DNA of 64,000 nt from an uncultured Collinsella sp. (GTDB taxonomy: Bacteria > Actinomycetota > Coriobacteriia > Coriobacteriales > Coriobacteriaceae): contig CAKULD010000003.1 of the NCBI GenBank assembly GCA_934667065.1, forward strand, positions 62,001-126,000, given 5' to 3'. The stretch's first letter is position 1. Every line of letters begins with the position of its first letter. This document shows, piece by piece, positions 52,085 through 61,490 of this stretch. A program made the translations under genes and the position numbers. The notes beneath the pieces were generated by a model. The model searched no databases. It was not told where the DNA came from and saw nothing but the letters and a program-made list of their open reading frames with translations.

Positions 52085-52240
52085 ACAAAACTATGCCGGT
52101 TTACTACGATGAATTCGAGATCCCTGACCACACACGCATTTTTCAAAATAACGCAGGCGTTCTACCTGCGGTTTTATTAACGCGCAATTTGCTATGGTCG
52201 GAGATAGGCGATTCATCGTAGTAAACCGGCATAGTTTTGA
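52085..52240 (-). repeat. Palindromic element, family A (copy A3)
   Basis: Outer arms 52086-52114 and 52211-52239 are a perfect 29-bp inverted repeat (CTATGCCGGTTTACTACGAT core). Inner hairpin CGCAGG-7-CCTGCG is intact here. The tail TTTTGAAGTGGCATCA follows on the right; by inner hairpin orientation it is reversed relative to A2. Confidence 0.88.
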
Positions 52241-52268
52241 AGTGGCATCAAATAAGTAGCAGCGGCGG

Positions 52269-52898
52269 CTAGCCTCGCAGGTAGGCGATGGCGATTTGGG
52301 TGCGGTTGCGTAGGCCCATTTTGGCCAGGATCGAGCTGATGTGGTTTCGCACGGTGCCTTCGCCCATATAGGCGGTGGCGGCGATCTCCTTGTTATCGAG
52401 GCCGCGGGCGATGAGCTCGGCAACTTCGAACTCGCGGTCGGTCAGGCTGGCAAAGGCTGCAGGTCGGTGGGGCGTGCCTGCCTTGTCACCCGTCCCATCA
52501 AAGTCAACATCCTCGATCGCCTTGCCTTCGAGCACACGCTTGCCATCCATGACCTGCGCCAGCGCTGGCGGAATGGCGGCGACATCGGTCTTGATCAAGT
52601 AGCCGCGGGCGCCCAGCTTGAGCGCCGACACGATGTACTCGTCATCCGAGAACGTCGTCAGAAATACCACGCGTGCCGCGGGATCGTGCTCGAGGATTTC
52701 GCGCGCCGCCGAAAGGCCGTCACGTCCCGGCATTTGAATGTCGAGTAGCGCGATATCGGGTGCGTGCTCGGTGTAGAGCGCGACCGCGTCGTTGCCGTCG
52801 GCGCCGGTGCCCACGACTTCGATCTGCGGCTGGGCACCCAGGATAATCTTGAGCGAATCGACCACCAGGCGGTCGTCGTCGACAATTATGAGCCTCAT
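52269..52898 (-). CDS. NarL/LuxR-type DNA-binding response regulator
   Basis: A 209-residue response regulator. The receiver domain has the acidic pocket D7-D8-D9, phosphoacceptor D53 in LLDIQMPG, and K103 in YLIKTD. The C-terminal LuxR HTH is at about 145-205 (TDREFEVAELIARGLDNKEIA, then EGTVRNHISSIL). It overlaps the kinase gene by 4 bases (ATGA) and is translated after it. The pair is divergent from the ABC-2 exporter at 54323, which it probably regulates. Confidence 0.94.
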   Translation of the reverse strand: MRLIIVDDDRLVVDSLKIILGAQPQIEVVGTGADGNDAVALYTEHAPDIALLDIQMPGRDGLSAAREILEHDPAARVVFLTTFSDDEYIVSALKLGARGYLIKTDVAAIPPALAQVMDGKRVLEGKAIEDVDFDGTGDKAGTPHRPAAFASLTDREFEVAELIARGLDNKEIAATAYMGEGTVRNHISSILAKMGLRNRTQIAIAYLRG

Positions 52899-54040
52899 CG
52901 GGCCTCATCTCCTTGCTGTTTGGGGACGGTGGCAAACACGCGCCAGCCGGGGGCGCCGGCGCGCGGCCCGGCGGTAAAGGTCCCGCCAAGCGCCTCGACG
53001 CGCTCGCGCATGGAGCCGAGCCCCATGCCTTCTGCGATGCCTCGGCTGTTTGTCTTGGTCGCTCCCGTTCCGTCGTCGGTAACGATGAGCTGGTAAAACG
53101 ACGGATGCTCCATGCATCGCACGGTGACGTTCTGTGCGTGAGCGTGGCGCATGGTGTTAGAGAGCGCCTCGCGCAGGACCGCAGCAAAGCAGTTGACGAC
53201 GTTGGCTGGTGCATGCTCGGCCAAAACCTCAAGTTCAATCTGCGGACCGCCGTCCGAGCGCGCGTCCTCAACGATGCGCTCGAACTGTACGGAGAGATTG
53301 GCCGCGTTGTCGTTGAGCGCATGGACACTCGAGCGTACAAGCTGCAGCGCCTCGTCAACGGTGTGTTTGACGTCGGCGAAATCGGCGGCGACGCCGGGTT
53401 CGTTGGCATGGACCACGCGCAGGGCCTCGGTTTGCAGCGAGGCGCGCGTGAGCTGGTGGCCGACGTTGTCGTGGATCTCGCGCGCGATGCGGGCGCGCTC
53501 GGCGAGCGTCGCGAGCTCGACTTCGTAGTCCTGGCGGTCGGCAAGGTCGCGGTTGCGCGCTTCGAGCGCCAGGGCGCGTTCTTGCAGCTTGTCGCGGGTG
53601 CGGCGCATGCGTTCCTGTTCGTGCTCCAACTGCGCGGTGCGCAGCGACAGCAACGTGGCGGCGACCGAAAGGATGGCGGTTAACAGGAGTGTTCGGGTGG
53701 CGAGCGCACCGCCGCGAAGGTCCGCGACGAGCGTGCAGGCAAAGACGACGCCAATTGCCAGCGCGGGCCAGATGCGCTCACGGCGCACGCGCCGCGCGAT
53801 GTCGTAGAAGGCGAGGGGTGCGAACGGCGCAAACGGCGGCACGAAGGCGGCCGCAACGACGTAGACGTAGCTCGCGGCTTCGCTCGCGTGACGGGCACGT
53901 TCTTCCTGCGCGACTTCGGCCAGTGCGGCGATGATGACGCCAAGACAAAACGCCGCGACCAAGCGAGCGTCCACAGCAAGGCCCAGAGCGGCTGCGATGC
54001 AGCACGCCAGCACGATCAATTTGTCGAATAGCCTGTTCAT
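52895..54040 (-). CDS. Sensor histidine kinase, NarX/DesK type (HisKA_3)
   Basis: A 381-residue membrane kinase. Residues about 8-140 form five or so hydrophobic helices with very short loops, so the sensor lies in the membrane. A coiled-coil linker (LEHEQERMRRTRDKLQER) leads to the HisKA_3 phosphoacceptor R-E-I-H-D-N-V-G-H-Q, and the ATPase has R-E-A-L-S-N-T-M-R-H-A-H-A and V-T-D-D-G-T-G, with G-M-G-L-G-S-M-R-E-R-V. Start is uncertain: ATG at 54040 lacks a Shine-Dalgarno but is preceded by TACAAT; GTG at 54067 would add nine residues. Confidence 0.9.
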   Translation of the reverse strand: MNRLFDKLIVLACCIAAALGLAVDARLVAAFCLGVIIAALAEVAQEERARHASEAASYVYVVAAAFVPPFAPFAPLAFYDIARRVRRERIWPALAIGVVFACTLVADLRGGALATRTLLLTAILSVAATLLSLRTAQLEHEQERMRRTRDKLQERALALEARNRDLADRQDYEVELATLAERARIAREIHDNVGHQLTRASLQTEALRVVHANEPGVAADFADVKHTVDEALQLVRSSVHALNDNAANLSVQFERIVEDARSDGGPQIELEVLAEHAPANVVNCFAAVLREALSNTMRHAHAQNVTVRCMEHPSFYQLIVTDDGTGATKTNSRGIAEGMGLGSMRERVEALGGTFTAGPRAGAPGWRVFATVPKQQGDEAR

Positions 54041-54322
54041 ACGGGTATTGTACGCGATGCCGCGCACGGGGGAGGCGCCACCGGGAGCAGCCGTGACATT
54101 TGTCCCAGCAAGGGGGGCCGCGACTATATCTCGCCGACAATCATTTCACCTGAGCATTTTTGATAGACCTATCGACGGGGGATATGGCTGCGCCCACAAC
54201 CGTGTAAAACCCTCCTTGCGTGACGCCGGCCCCCGCACTCGTGACAAAGCTCACTGGTGCGGCCCGCCCGCTCCTGCGATGATGCAATCGTACCGGGCCA
54301 CGACCAACAGAAGGGCCGCCTC

Positions 54323-55261
54323 ATGACTGACATCGTCCACGTCGAAAACCTCGTCAAGCGCTATGACGATCTTATTGCGCTCGACCACTTTAACCTGAAC
54401 ATCGCCCCCGGCGAGATCTTTGGCCTGCTCGGCCCCAACGGCTCGGGCAAGACCACCTCCATCAACTGCATCCTGCAGCTGCTTGCCTACGACAAGGGCA
54501 CCATCGAGCTGTTCGGCGAGCCCATGACGCCCGCCCGCTATGACCTTAAGCGCCGCATTGGCGTGGTGCCGCAGCAGGTGGCGGTGTTCGACGAGCTCAC
54601 TGTGCGCGAGAACATCGATTATTTCTGCAGCCTCTACGTCAACGACCGCAAGCGCCGCCGCGCGCTGGTGGACGAGGCGATCGACTTTGTCGGCCTGGGC
54701 GACTTTACCAAGTTCCGCCCCGGCAAGCTTTCGGGTGGCCTGGCGCGCCGCCTTAACATCGCCTGCGGCATCGCGCACAAGCCCGAGCTCATCTTTTTTG
54801 ACGAGCCTACGGTGGCGGTCGACCCGCAGAGTCGCAACGCCATCCTGGAGGGCATCTGCCGCCTGCGCGATGAGGGCGCCACGGTGGTGTATACCAGCCA
54901 TTACATGGAGGAAGTCGAGCAGATCTGCAGCCGCATCATGATCATGGACGGCGGGCGCGTGCTGGCGCAGGGCACCAACGACGAGCTCAAGCGCATGATC
55001 CAGATGGGCGAGAAAATCGTGATCGAGGTCGGCGAGGTGTCGAGTGCGGCACTCGCTGCCGTTGCGAGTCTGCCACATGTCCTGGACTTGGCGGCGACGG
55101 CGGGCCAGCTCACGTTCTCGTGCGAAGCGAGCCCGCATAACCTGACCGACATCCTCGACGCGCTGCGCTCGTACGATGTACCGCTCGGCCGCATCTACTC
55201 TGAGCCGCCGACCCTCAACGACGTGTTCCTCGAGATCACCGGCCGCGAGCTGCGCGACTAG
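54323..55261 (+). CDS. ABC-2 exporter ATPase
   Basis: A 312-residue ATPase with Walker A GPNGSGKTT, Q-loop VVPQQVAVFDEL, signature LSGGLARR, Walker B LIFFDEPT and H-loop TSHYMEE. The C-terminal 90 residues are the extra domain of drug/lantibiotic-type exporters (DrrA/NatA). The open frame begins at 54257, but ATG 54323 starts right at the fold. It is followed at 10 and -14 bases by two permease genes. Substrate unknown. Confidence 0.93.
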   Translation: MTDIVHVENLVKRYDDLIALDHFNLNIAPGEIFGLLGPNGSGKTTSINCILQLLAYDKGTIELFGEPMTPARYDLKRRIGVVPQQVAVFDELTVRENIDYFCSLYVNDRKRRRALVDEAIDFVGLGDFTKFRPGKLSGGLARRLNIACGIAHKPELIFFDEPTVAVDPQSRNAILEGICRLRDEGATVVYTSHYMEEVEQICSRIMIMDGGRVLAQGTNDELKRMIQMGEKIVIEVGEVSSAALAAVASLPHVLDLAATAGQLTFSCEASPHNLTDILDALRSYDVPLGRIYSEPPTLNDVFLEITGRELRD

Positions 55262-55270
55262 GGGGCGGCC

Positions 55271-56458
55271 ATGTTCAACACCATCATCATCACGCTCAAG
55301 ACGCTGTTGCGTCGGCCGAGCACCTGGGTTTGGGGCGCGGTCTTTCCCGTTGCGCTTTCCACGATGTTCATGTTTATGTTTGCGAACCTGAGCTCCGACG
55401 GCAAGGTCGACCCGGTGCCGGTTGCCGTTGTCGCCGACGAAGCCTGGGACGCGTCGACCTTTAAGGATGTGGCGACGTCGCTTGCCAAGGAGGGCGACGA
55501 TCAGCTGCTCGAGATTCACGAGTGCGAGGATGCAGCCACCGCGAACCGCGCACTCAAGGCCGGCGAGGTCGCGGGCATCTATACGGTCGACGATGCGGGC
55601 ACGCCCAAGCTCACCCTGCTTTCGAGCTATGACAGCTCGCGCGCTTCGTCGGTGCTCACCGACCGCAGCATCCTTGAGACGGTGGCAAGCTCGTATACGC
55701 AAAATGCCGAGCTCATGGCACAGATTGCCCAGGACAACCCGACGGCGCTTGCCGACCCGGAGGCGGTCGCACGCGCCCTGTCGCTCGAGGGCGGAACCCG
55801 TCGCGTGAGTCTGACGCGCACCACGCCCGACGGCACGACCATTTACTACTACGCGCTCTTTGGCCTGGTAGCGATGATGTCTGCCGAGTTTGCCGCCTTG
55901 AGCGTCGTCGATTTGCAGCCCAATCTGTCGGGCTTAGGGGCCCGTCGCTGCGTGGGCGGCCTTTCCAAGACGGCGTCGCTAGCCGGAATTTTCGTGGGCT
56001 CGTGGCTGGTTTCCTTTGCCTCGATGGCGATCGCGACCGGCTACGTGCGTCTGGTCGTGGGCGTCGACTTTGGCGGGCGCGAGGGACTGTGCCTGCTGGG
56101 CGGTGCCGCCTCCGCGCTTGCGGCGACGGGCCTGGGGCTCTTTGTGGGCACGCTGCCCGTTAAGGGCGGCAAGGCGTCCAAGTCGGGCATCCTCACGGGC
56201 TTTGCCACCACGTGCGCCCTGTTCGCCGGTCTTTACGGCGAGCCGGCGATGGCGCTTGCCGACGACGTTGCCCGCGCCTGCCCGGCCGAGTGCTGGCTCA
56301 ATCCCGTCAAGCTCATCTGCGACATGTTCAACCGTCTGTATTTCTTTGAGGACCTGGGTCCCTTCGCCGTTCGCGCGGGCGCGCTTGTCCTTATGACCTT
56401 GGTGTTTGTCGCCGCAGCCACGCTGATCTTTGGAAGGAGCCGCTATGAGCACCTTTAA
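55271..56458 (+). CDS. ABC-2 exporter permease 1
   Basis: A 395-residue permease: one N-terminal helix (about 18-38), a large extracytoplasmic domain to about 190, then five or six helices, the usual ABC-2/YhgE-type layout. ATG 55271 lies 10 bases past the ATPase stop and follows GGGGGCGG. It ends inside the start of the next gene. Confidence 0.88.
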   Translation: MFNTIIITLKTLLRRPSTWVWGAVFPVALSTMFMFMFANLSSDGKVDPVPVAVVADEAWDASTFKDVATSLAKEGDDQLLEIHECEDAATANRALKAGEVAGIYTVDDAGTPKLTLLSSYDSSRASSVLTDRSILETVASSYTQNAELMAQIAQDNPTALADPEAVARALSLEGGTRRVSLTRTTPDGTTIYYYALFGLVAMMSAEFAALSVVDLQPNLSGLGARRCVGGLSKTASLAGIFVGSWLVSFASMAIATGYVRLVVGVDFGGREGLCLLGGAASALAATGLGLFVGTLPVKGGKASKSGILTGFATTCALFAGLYGEPAMALADDVARACPAECWLNPVKLICDMFNRLYFFEDLGPFAVRAGALVLMTLVFVAAATLIFGRSRYEHL

Positions 56459-57650
56459 GACTGCGCTTCGCATGGCGCTGGCGCACCCGTTCTACCTGCT
56501 CATCTATACGGTGTTCATCTCGCTCATGGGCGTGTTCATCGCGGCGTCGGTGAGCTGGAACTCGTCGCAGCTCACCGAGTACAAGCCCTACGACGCCAAC
56601 GTGATCGTGGTCGACCGCGACGATAGCGACCTTTCGCGTGCGCTCACCAAGCACCTGGGTGCACGCTTTGAACTGGTCACGGGCGTCGGCGACGACACGT
56701 ACGACCTTGCCGATGCGCTCTCCAAGAGCAGCAGCGCCAAGGGCAGTGCCGATTGCGTGTTCTTTATCCCGGAGGGGTTCGAGGACGACCTTGTCGCGGC
56801 CGCCCGTGCGGGGGAGGCCCTGCCCAAGCTCGACGTGACGTACGGCTCCGGCACCATGGCGGCGGCGCTTTCGTCTGCCGAGGCCTCGCGCTGGATCTCA
56901 CTCGCGGGCGCTGCGGCGGCGCTTGAGCCCGCTGCCTCCGACGGCGACGTCGCCAAGGCTGCCGAGCACGCCGCCGCCAAGCGCGCCGAGGTCCAGATCG
57001 AGCAGGTCAAGGTCGACTCCACGGCCGCCGCCACGCTCGAGTCGTATTTCAACTTTGGCGCGTACGCGATTATCTCGTCGGTCATCGTGTCGGTGGGGTT
57101 GGTGTTCTCGGGCATGAACGAGCCCGAGCGCGTGCGCCGCATGGAGGCCGGCCCGGTCTCCGAGCGCCAACGTTCGCTCGCCGTGTTTGCGGCCGCTGCC
57201 GTGCTCACCGTCTGCATCTGGTTTGTGTCGAGTATGATGGGCGTCGTGGGCTTTGCCGGCGCGGTCGCCGAGGTCGGCGTGGGCCGCGTGTGCCTGGCGC
57301 TGGCGGCAACGTTTGCCTTGGCGTGCACACCCCTGGCCGTTGGTTTTGCACTGTCGAGCCTGGGCGCGCGCGAGGAGCTGCTCAACGGCGTGGGCAACCT
57401 GCTCGGTATGCTCATGACGTTTTTGGGCGGCGCCTGGATGCCACTGTCGCTCATGGGCTCGGCCGTGCAGACCGTGGCGCACTTTGTGCCGACGTATTGG
57501 GTGAACGACGCGATCGGCAAGGCGCTCGCGTCGGACCTGACGTCTGCCGTGCTGGGCGACATTGCCTGCGATCTGGGCGTCACCGTGCTCTTCGCCGCCG
57601 CCATCGCCGCCGTAGGCCTAGCCCTCACCCACAACAAATCCCGAGCCTAG
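56445..57650 (+). CDS. ABC-2 exporter permease 2
   Basis: A 401-residue permease with the same layout as permease 1 (N-terminal helix, extracellular domain, C-terminal helices); the two probably form a heterodimer. ATG at 56445 has GGAAGGAG at good spacing within the end of the preceding gene, a 14-base overlap. The outer domain is Ala-rich. A DrrB-type role in export of a peptide, lipid or antibiotic is possible but not shown. Confidence 0.88.
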   Translation: MSTFKTALRMALAHPFYLLIYTVFISLMGVFIAASVSWNSSQLTEYKPYDANVIVVDRDDSDLSRALTKHLGARFELVTGVGDDTYDLADALSKSSSAKGSADCVFFIPEGFEDDLVAAARAGEALPKLDVTYGSGTMAAALSSAEASRWISLAGAAAALEPAASDGDVAKAAEHAAAKRAEVQIEQVKVDSTAAATLESYFNFGAYAIISSVIVSVGLVFSGMNEPERVRRMEAGPVSERQRSLAVFAAAAVLTVCIWFVSSMMGVVGFAGAVAEVGVGRVCLALAATFALACTPLAVGFALSSLGAREELLNGVGNLLGMLMTFLGGAWMPLSLMGSAVQTVAHFVPTYWVNDAIGKALASDLTSAVLGDIACDLGVTVLFAAAIAAVGLALTHNKSRA

Positions 57651-57670
57651 CCGACTAGCCATCGGGTGCT

Positions 57671-57870
57671 CATTGGGGACAGACTTGGGTACTCATTGGG
57701 GACAGACTTAAATGACCAAGAGTGGTCATTGGGGACAGACTTGGGTACTCATTGGGGACAGACTTAAATGACCAAGAGTGGTCATTGGGGACAGACTTAA
57801 ACGACTAGTCATTGGGGACAGTCTTTGCCGATCGGCCGTTTTGCCAGTAGGGTTGGCAAGGACTGTCCCC
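57671..57870. repeat. ATTGGGGACAG repeats: 56-bp tandem and flanking inverted repeat
   Basis: CATTGGGGACAG occurs at 57671, 57694, 57727, 57750, 57783 and 57810. Spacings are 23, 33, 23, 33, 27, so two exact 56-bp units are in tandem. The last copy forms an inverted repeat with 57855-57870 (GGGGACAGTC...GACTGTCCCC). Similar degenerate pieces (GAACGTCCCC) reach 57960. No gene is in 57651-58032. Confidence 0.88.
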
Positions 57871-57973
57871 AACTGCCGGCAGGAAAGGAACGTCCCTAAC
57901 TGCCGGGTGGCGAAAGAGTGTCCCTGGCGACTAGTCGTTTAAGAACGTCCCCAATGACTAGTTTGAAAAATAG

Positions 57974-58002
57974 TTCACCTGGGTTTACTATTACCCTATA
58001 AA
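57974..58002 (+). promoter_or_regulatory. Probable sigma-70-type promoter of the MacB/FtsX-type ABC unit
   Basis: TTCACC, 17-bp spacer, TATAAA; the start codon is 30 bases downstream. Confidence 0.45.
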
Positions 58003-58032
58003 AGTAGCAGCAGGCTAACAATGGGGGATAGT

Positions 58033-58746
58033 ATGGCAACGAACGAAGCCTACGTCCAGGTTAAGGACCTCAAAAAACACTACGGCGACGGCGATGCGCG
58101 CCTGACGGTGCTCGACGGCATCGACACGTCTATCAGCCGCGGCGAGATTTGCGTCATGCTGGGCCCCTCGGGCTCGGGCAAGTCGACCTTCCTTAACCTG
58201 ATCGGCGGCCTGGAGGATGCCGACGGCGGCTCCATCCTGGTGGACGGCTGCGACCTCACCGCGCTCAAGGCCGGCGACCTGGGCGAGTATCGCCGCCGCG
58301 AGCTGGGCTTTGTCTTCCAGTTCTACAACCTGGTGCCCGACCTCACCATCAAGGAAAACATCGAGGTCACGGCGCACCTGTCCAAAAACCCGCTCAATAT
58401 CGACGACCTGCTGCGCTCGCTGGGCCTCTATGAGCACCGCAACAAGTTTCCGCGCCAGGTCTCGGGCGGCCAGCAGCAGCGCTGCGCCATCGGCCGCGCG
58501 CTCGTCAAAAACCCGGGCCTGCTGTTGTGCGACGAGCCCACGGGCGCGCTCGACTACAAGACGTCCAAGGAAATCCTGCAGCTCATGGAGGACGTCAGCC
58601 ACACCTACGGTTGCACCATCATCATCGTCACGCACAACGCCGCCATCGCGCGCATGGCCAACCGCGTGCTGCGCCTGCGTGACGGGCGCATTGTCGAGGA
58701 CGAGCTCAACGAGTCGCCCGTGCCCGCCGCCGAGCTCGATTGGTAG
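58033..58746 (+). CDS. MacB/LolD-type ABC transporter ATPase
   Basis: A 237-residue ATPase: Walker A GPSGSGKST, Q-loop FVFQFYNLVPDLT, signature VSGGQQQR, Walker B LLLCDEPTGALD, H-loop VTHN. The G-A-L-D and F-Q-F-Y-N-L signatures place it with FtsX-linked ATPases (MacB, LolD, BceA type). ATG at 58033 has GGGGGAT upstream; ATG at 58021 is in frame. It is followed by its permease after 8 bases. Confidence 0.94.
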   Translation: MATNEAYVQVKDLKKHYGDGDARLTVLDGIDTSISRGEICVMLGPSGSGKSTFLNLIGGLEDADGGSILVDGCDLTALKAGDLGEYRRRELGFVFQFYNLVPDLTIKENIEVTAHLSKNPLNIDDLLRSLGLYEHRNKFPRQVSGGQQQRCAIGRALVKNPGLLLCDEPTGALDYKTSKEILQLMEDVSHTYGCTIIIVTHNAAIARMANRVLRLRDGRIVEDELNESPVPAAELDW

Positions 58747-58754
58747 GCGGCCCC

Positions 58755-61421
58755 ATGACTCCTCTCGCCAAACGACTTCCCCGCGAGCTGCGCCGCAATA
58801 TCGGTAAATACCTGGGCATCTTTTTGCTCATGTGCGGAAGCATCGCCCTTACGTCGGGCTTTTTGCTCGCGGCTCATTCCATCGGCTGCCTAATCGACGA
58901 CATGCGCGACGAGTACACCATCGAGGACGGCCGCGTGACCACCTCCTTCGAGGCGACCACAGAGCAGCTCAAGGCTGCCGAGGACGCAGCCAGCGATGTT
59001 GGCGGCGTCACGCTCTACAAGAACTTCTCTATCGACGCCATCATCAAAAAGGCGTTCGGCGACGACGGCACCAAGCGCACCCTGCGCACCTACGCGCACC
59101 GCACCAAGGTTGACATCGCGTCCTACTGCGAGGGCGAGCAGCCCCAGGCAGACGACGAGGTGGCCATCGATCGCGTCTTTGCCACCAACAACGACCTCGC
59201 CGTGGGCGATAAGGTTGAGCTCGAGGGCCGCACCTACACCATCTGCGGCATCATGACCCAGCCCGATAGCCAGGCGCTGTTCCTCAGCAACTCGGACTTT
59301 ACGGTAAACACCATCACGTATGGCGTGGCCGAGGTCACCGACGCCGGCTTTGCCGCGCTCGAGGACGCCGGTGGCGCGCCCGCCTACACGTACTCCTTTA
59401 CCTTTAACGACCGCGACCTCTCCACCGCGGACCGCACCGATGCCGAGCAGGATATGGTCGAGGCGCTGGCCGATGCCGACGCGCGCGTGGACGACCTTGT
59501 CGACGCCGATTCCAACCAGGGCATTGGCTACGCGCGCGACGACGTGGACGGCGACTCCATGATGTGGACGACGCTGCTCGACATCATCATCGTGATCATG
59601 GCCTTCGTCTTTGTGGTGCTGACCGACGCGACCATCGAGGAGGAGAGCGCCATCATCGGTACGCTGCTCGCCAGCGGCTATCGTCGTCGCGAGATTGTAT
59701 TGCACTACCTCGCGCTTCCCGCCATCGTGGGCGTGCTCGCGGCGCTGTTGGGCACAGCACTCGGCGTGGCGTTCTTTACCGAGCCCATGCGCGGCCTCTA
59801 TTACGGCTCGTACAGCCTGCCGCCCTTCCAGGTGTACTGGAGCTGGGAGATCTTTGTGAAGTGCGCCGTGGTTCCCGCGGCAGCGCTCATTCTCATCACG
59901 CTGGTAGGCCTGATGCGCAAGATGGGCAAGACGCCGCTGCAGTTTTTGCGCCACGAGGCGGGCGGCAAATCGGGCACCAAGCGCGGCCTGCAGCTGCCGG
60001 AGCGCATGAGCTTTGTCGCGCGCTTTCGTCTGCGCATCTTCCTGCGCAACTTGGGCAACTTCGCCACGCTCTTCGTGGGGATTGCGTTTGCCTCGCTGCT
60101 GCTGCTCTTTGGCCTGGCGATTTTGCCCACGATGACGCACTACGCGGATAACCTGGAGACGAGCCTGGTCGCCGAGCACCAGTACACGCTCAAGGCACCG
60201 CTGGAGCTTGAGGGCACTGCCGAGGAGCGCGACCAGTGGGCGGCGCTCGAGCGCTTGCAGTCGGTGGACGGCGCGCTCCTCAGTGCCGCCCAGGATGCCG
60301 ACGACGAGCTCGACGACGCTGTCGATGCGGCGCAAGCGGCAGCCGATACCGCGACCAGCTCCCCGTCTGCTGCGAGCCTTGCCGCGGCGCAGGACGCGCT
60401 CGCGAAGGTGCAGGACAAGAAAGATGCGCTCTACGCATGCCTCGACGACCTCGCCGACGCCCTGGGCTGCGACCGCGACAAGGCCATCGACCTCATCGAC
60501 AAGGCATCCAAGATCGATGTCGATAACGACGATATCCATCCCGTCAACACGGTCGACAACGGCGCTGATAAGATCGCGCAGGCCGAGAAATACGCCATCT
60601 ACCAGCTGCAATACGATCGCGGTGAGGGAAACGGCACGGAGACGATCTCCGTCTACGGCATCTCGCCCAGCTCGCGCTACTGGAAGAACCTCGAGGTGGG
60701 CGGCGGCCGCGTTGTCTTTGGCGGCGGCTTGCTCGACAAGTTCGGTTGGAGCGAGGGCGAGCAGGTTGCGCTCCGCGACAAGTACGAGGGCAAGGATTAC
60801 ACCCTCGATTACGAGGGCAAGGACTGCACCTGGGGCTCCAAGTCGGACATGAATATCTACATGAGCATCGATGACTTTAACGAGCTCTTTGGCAACGACG
60901 CCGCCTACTTTAACGGCTATGTGAGCGACAAGAAACTCGACCTGGACGCGCGCTACTTTGCCGGCGACACCACGCCTGACGATATGCGCGCCGTGGGCGA
61001 CCAGTTTATTGGCATGATGAGCGACATGATCGGCATGATGGTCGGGCTCGCGGTGTTCATCTTCCTGCTCTTTATGTACCTGCTCACCAAGGCGGTCATC
61101 GACCACAGCGCCCGTTCGATCAGCTACATGAAGGTCTTTGGCTATCGCGACGGCGAGATCTCGCATCTGTACATCCGCTCAATCACCCTGTGCGTGGCGG
61201 CGTCGCTTGTGCTGAGCCTGCCCGTGATTATCGGCTCGCTCACCTCGATCTTCCGCTCGATGCTGCTCGCCTATAACGGCAATATCGAGATTTACGTGCC
61301 GAGCTGGTCCATGGCGGCGTGCGTGGGCATTGGCTTTGCGACGTACCTGGTCGTGGCGCTGCTGCACACGCGTTCCATCAAGCGCGTCAGCCTAGCCGAG
61401 GCCCTCAAGGTGCAAGAGTAA
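58755..61421 (+). CDS. FtsX-family ABC permease
   Basis: An 888-residue permease with an N-terminal helix (about 20-40), an extracytoplasmic MacB-core-like region, an FtsX domain of three helices at about 265-385, a fourth helix and a second large extracytoplasmic region, and a C-terminal FtsX domain of three helices (from about 760). The second outer region holds an Ala/Asp-rich coiled coil (DDELDDAVDAAQAAADTATS). ATG at 58755 is after AGGCGG. Role may be efflux, lipoprotein transport or mechanotransmission; undecided. Confidence 0.9.
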   Translation: MTPLAKRLPRELRRNIGKYLGIFLLMCGSIALTSGFLLAAHSIGCLIDDMRDEYTIEDGRVTTSFEATTEQLKAAEDAASDVGGVTLYKNFSIDAIIKKAFGDDGTKRTLRTYAHRTKVDIASYCEGEQPQADDEVAIDRVFATNNDLAVGDKVELEGRTYTICGIMTQPDSQALFLSNSDFTVNTITYGVAEVTDAGFAALEDAGGAPAYTYSFTFNDRDLSTADRTDAEQDMVEALADADARVDDLVDADSNQGIGYARDDVDGDSMMWTTLLDIIIVIMAFVFVVLTDATIEEESAIIGTLLASGYRRREIVLHYLALPAIVGVLAALLGTALGVAFFTEPMRGLYYGSYSLPPFQVYWSWEIFVKCAVVPAAALILITLVGLMRKMGKTPLQFLRHEAGGKSGTKRGLQLPERMSFVARFRLRIFLRNLGNFATLFVGIAFASLLLLFGLAILPTMTHYADNLETSLVAEHQYTLKAPLELEGTAEERDQWAALERLQSVDGALLSAAQDADDELDDAVDAAQAAADTATSSPSAASLAAAQDALAKVQDKKDALYACLDDLADALGCDRDKAIDLIDKASKIDVDNDDIHPVNTVDNGADKIAQAEKYAIYQLQYDRGEGNGTETISVYGISPSSRYWKNLEVGGGRVVFGGGLLDKFGWSEGEQVALRDKYEGKDYTLDYEGKDCTWGSKSDMNIYMSIDDFNELFGNDAAYFNGYVSDKKLDLDARYFAGDTTPDDMRAVGDQFIGMMSDMIGMMVGLAVFIFLLFMYLLTKAVIDHSARSISYMKVFGYRDGEISHLYIRSITLCVAASLVLSLPVIIGSLTSIFRSMLLAYNGNIEIYVPSWSMAACVGIGFATYLVVALLHTRSIKRVSLAEALKVQE

Positions 61422-61429
61422 AACCAGAC

Positions 61430-61475
61430 GTTGGGGACGTTCTTAAACGACTAGCCATTCAAGAACGTCCCCAAC
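61430..61475 (+). repeat. Perfect 15-bp inverted repeat GTTGGGGACGTTCTT
   Basis: Arms 61430-61444 and 61461-61475. The same sequence type (GAACGTCCCCAA, GACTAG) occurs at 57935-57960, so the ABC unit 58033-61421 is flanked on both sides by these repeats. Confidence 0.75.
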
Positions 61476-61490
61476 GACTAGGTGCGGCGC

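Noticed and set aside
58890..61166. Long antisense open frame (758 residues) under the FtsX permease
   Set aside because: Shadow of the permease gene; composition is rich in His/Val/Gly/Ala typical of reverse high-GC frames.
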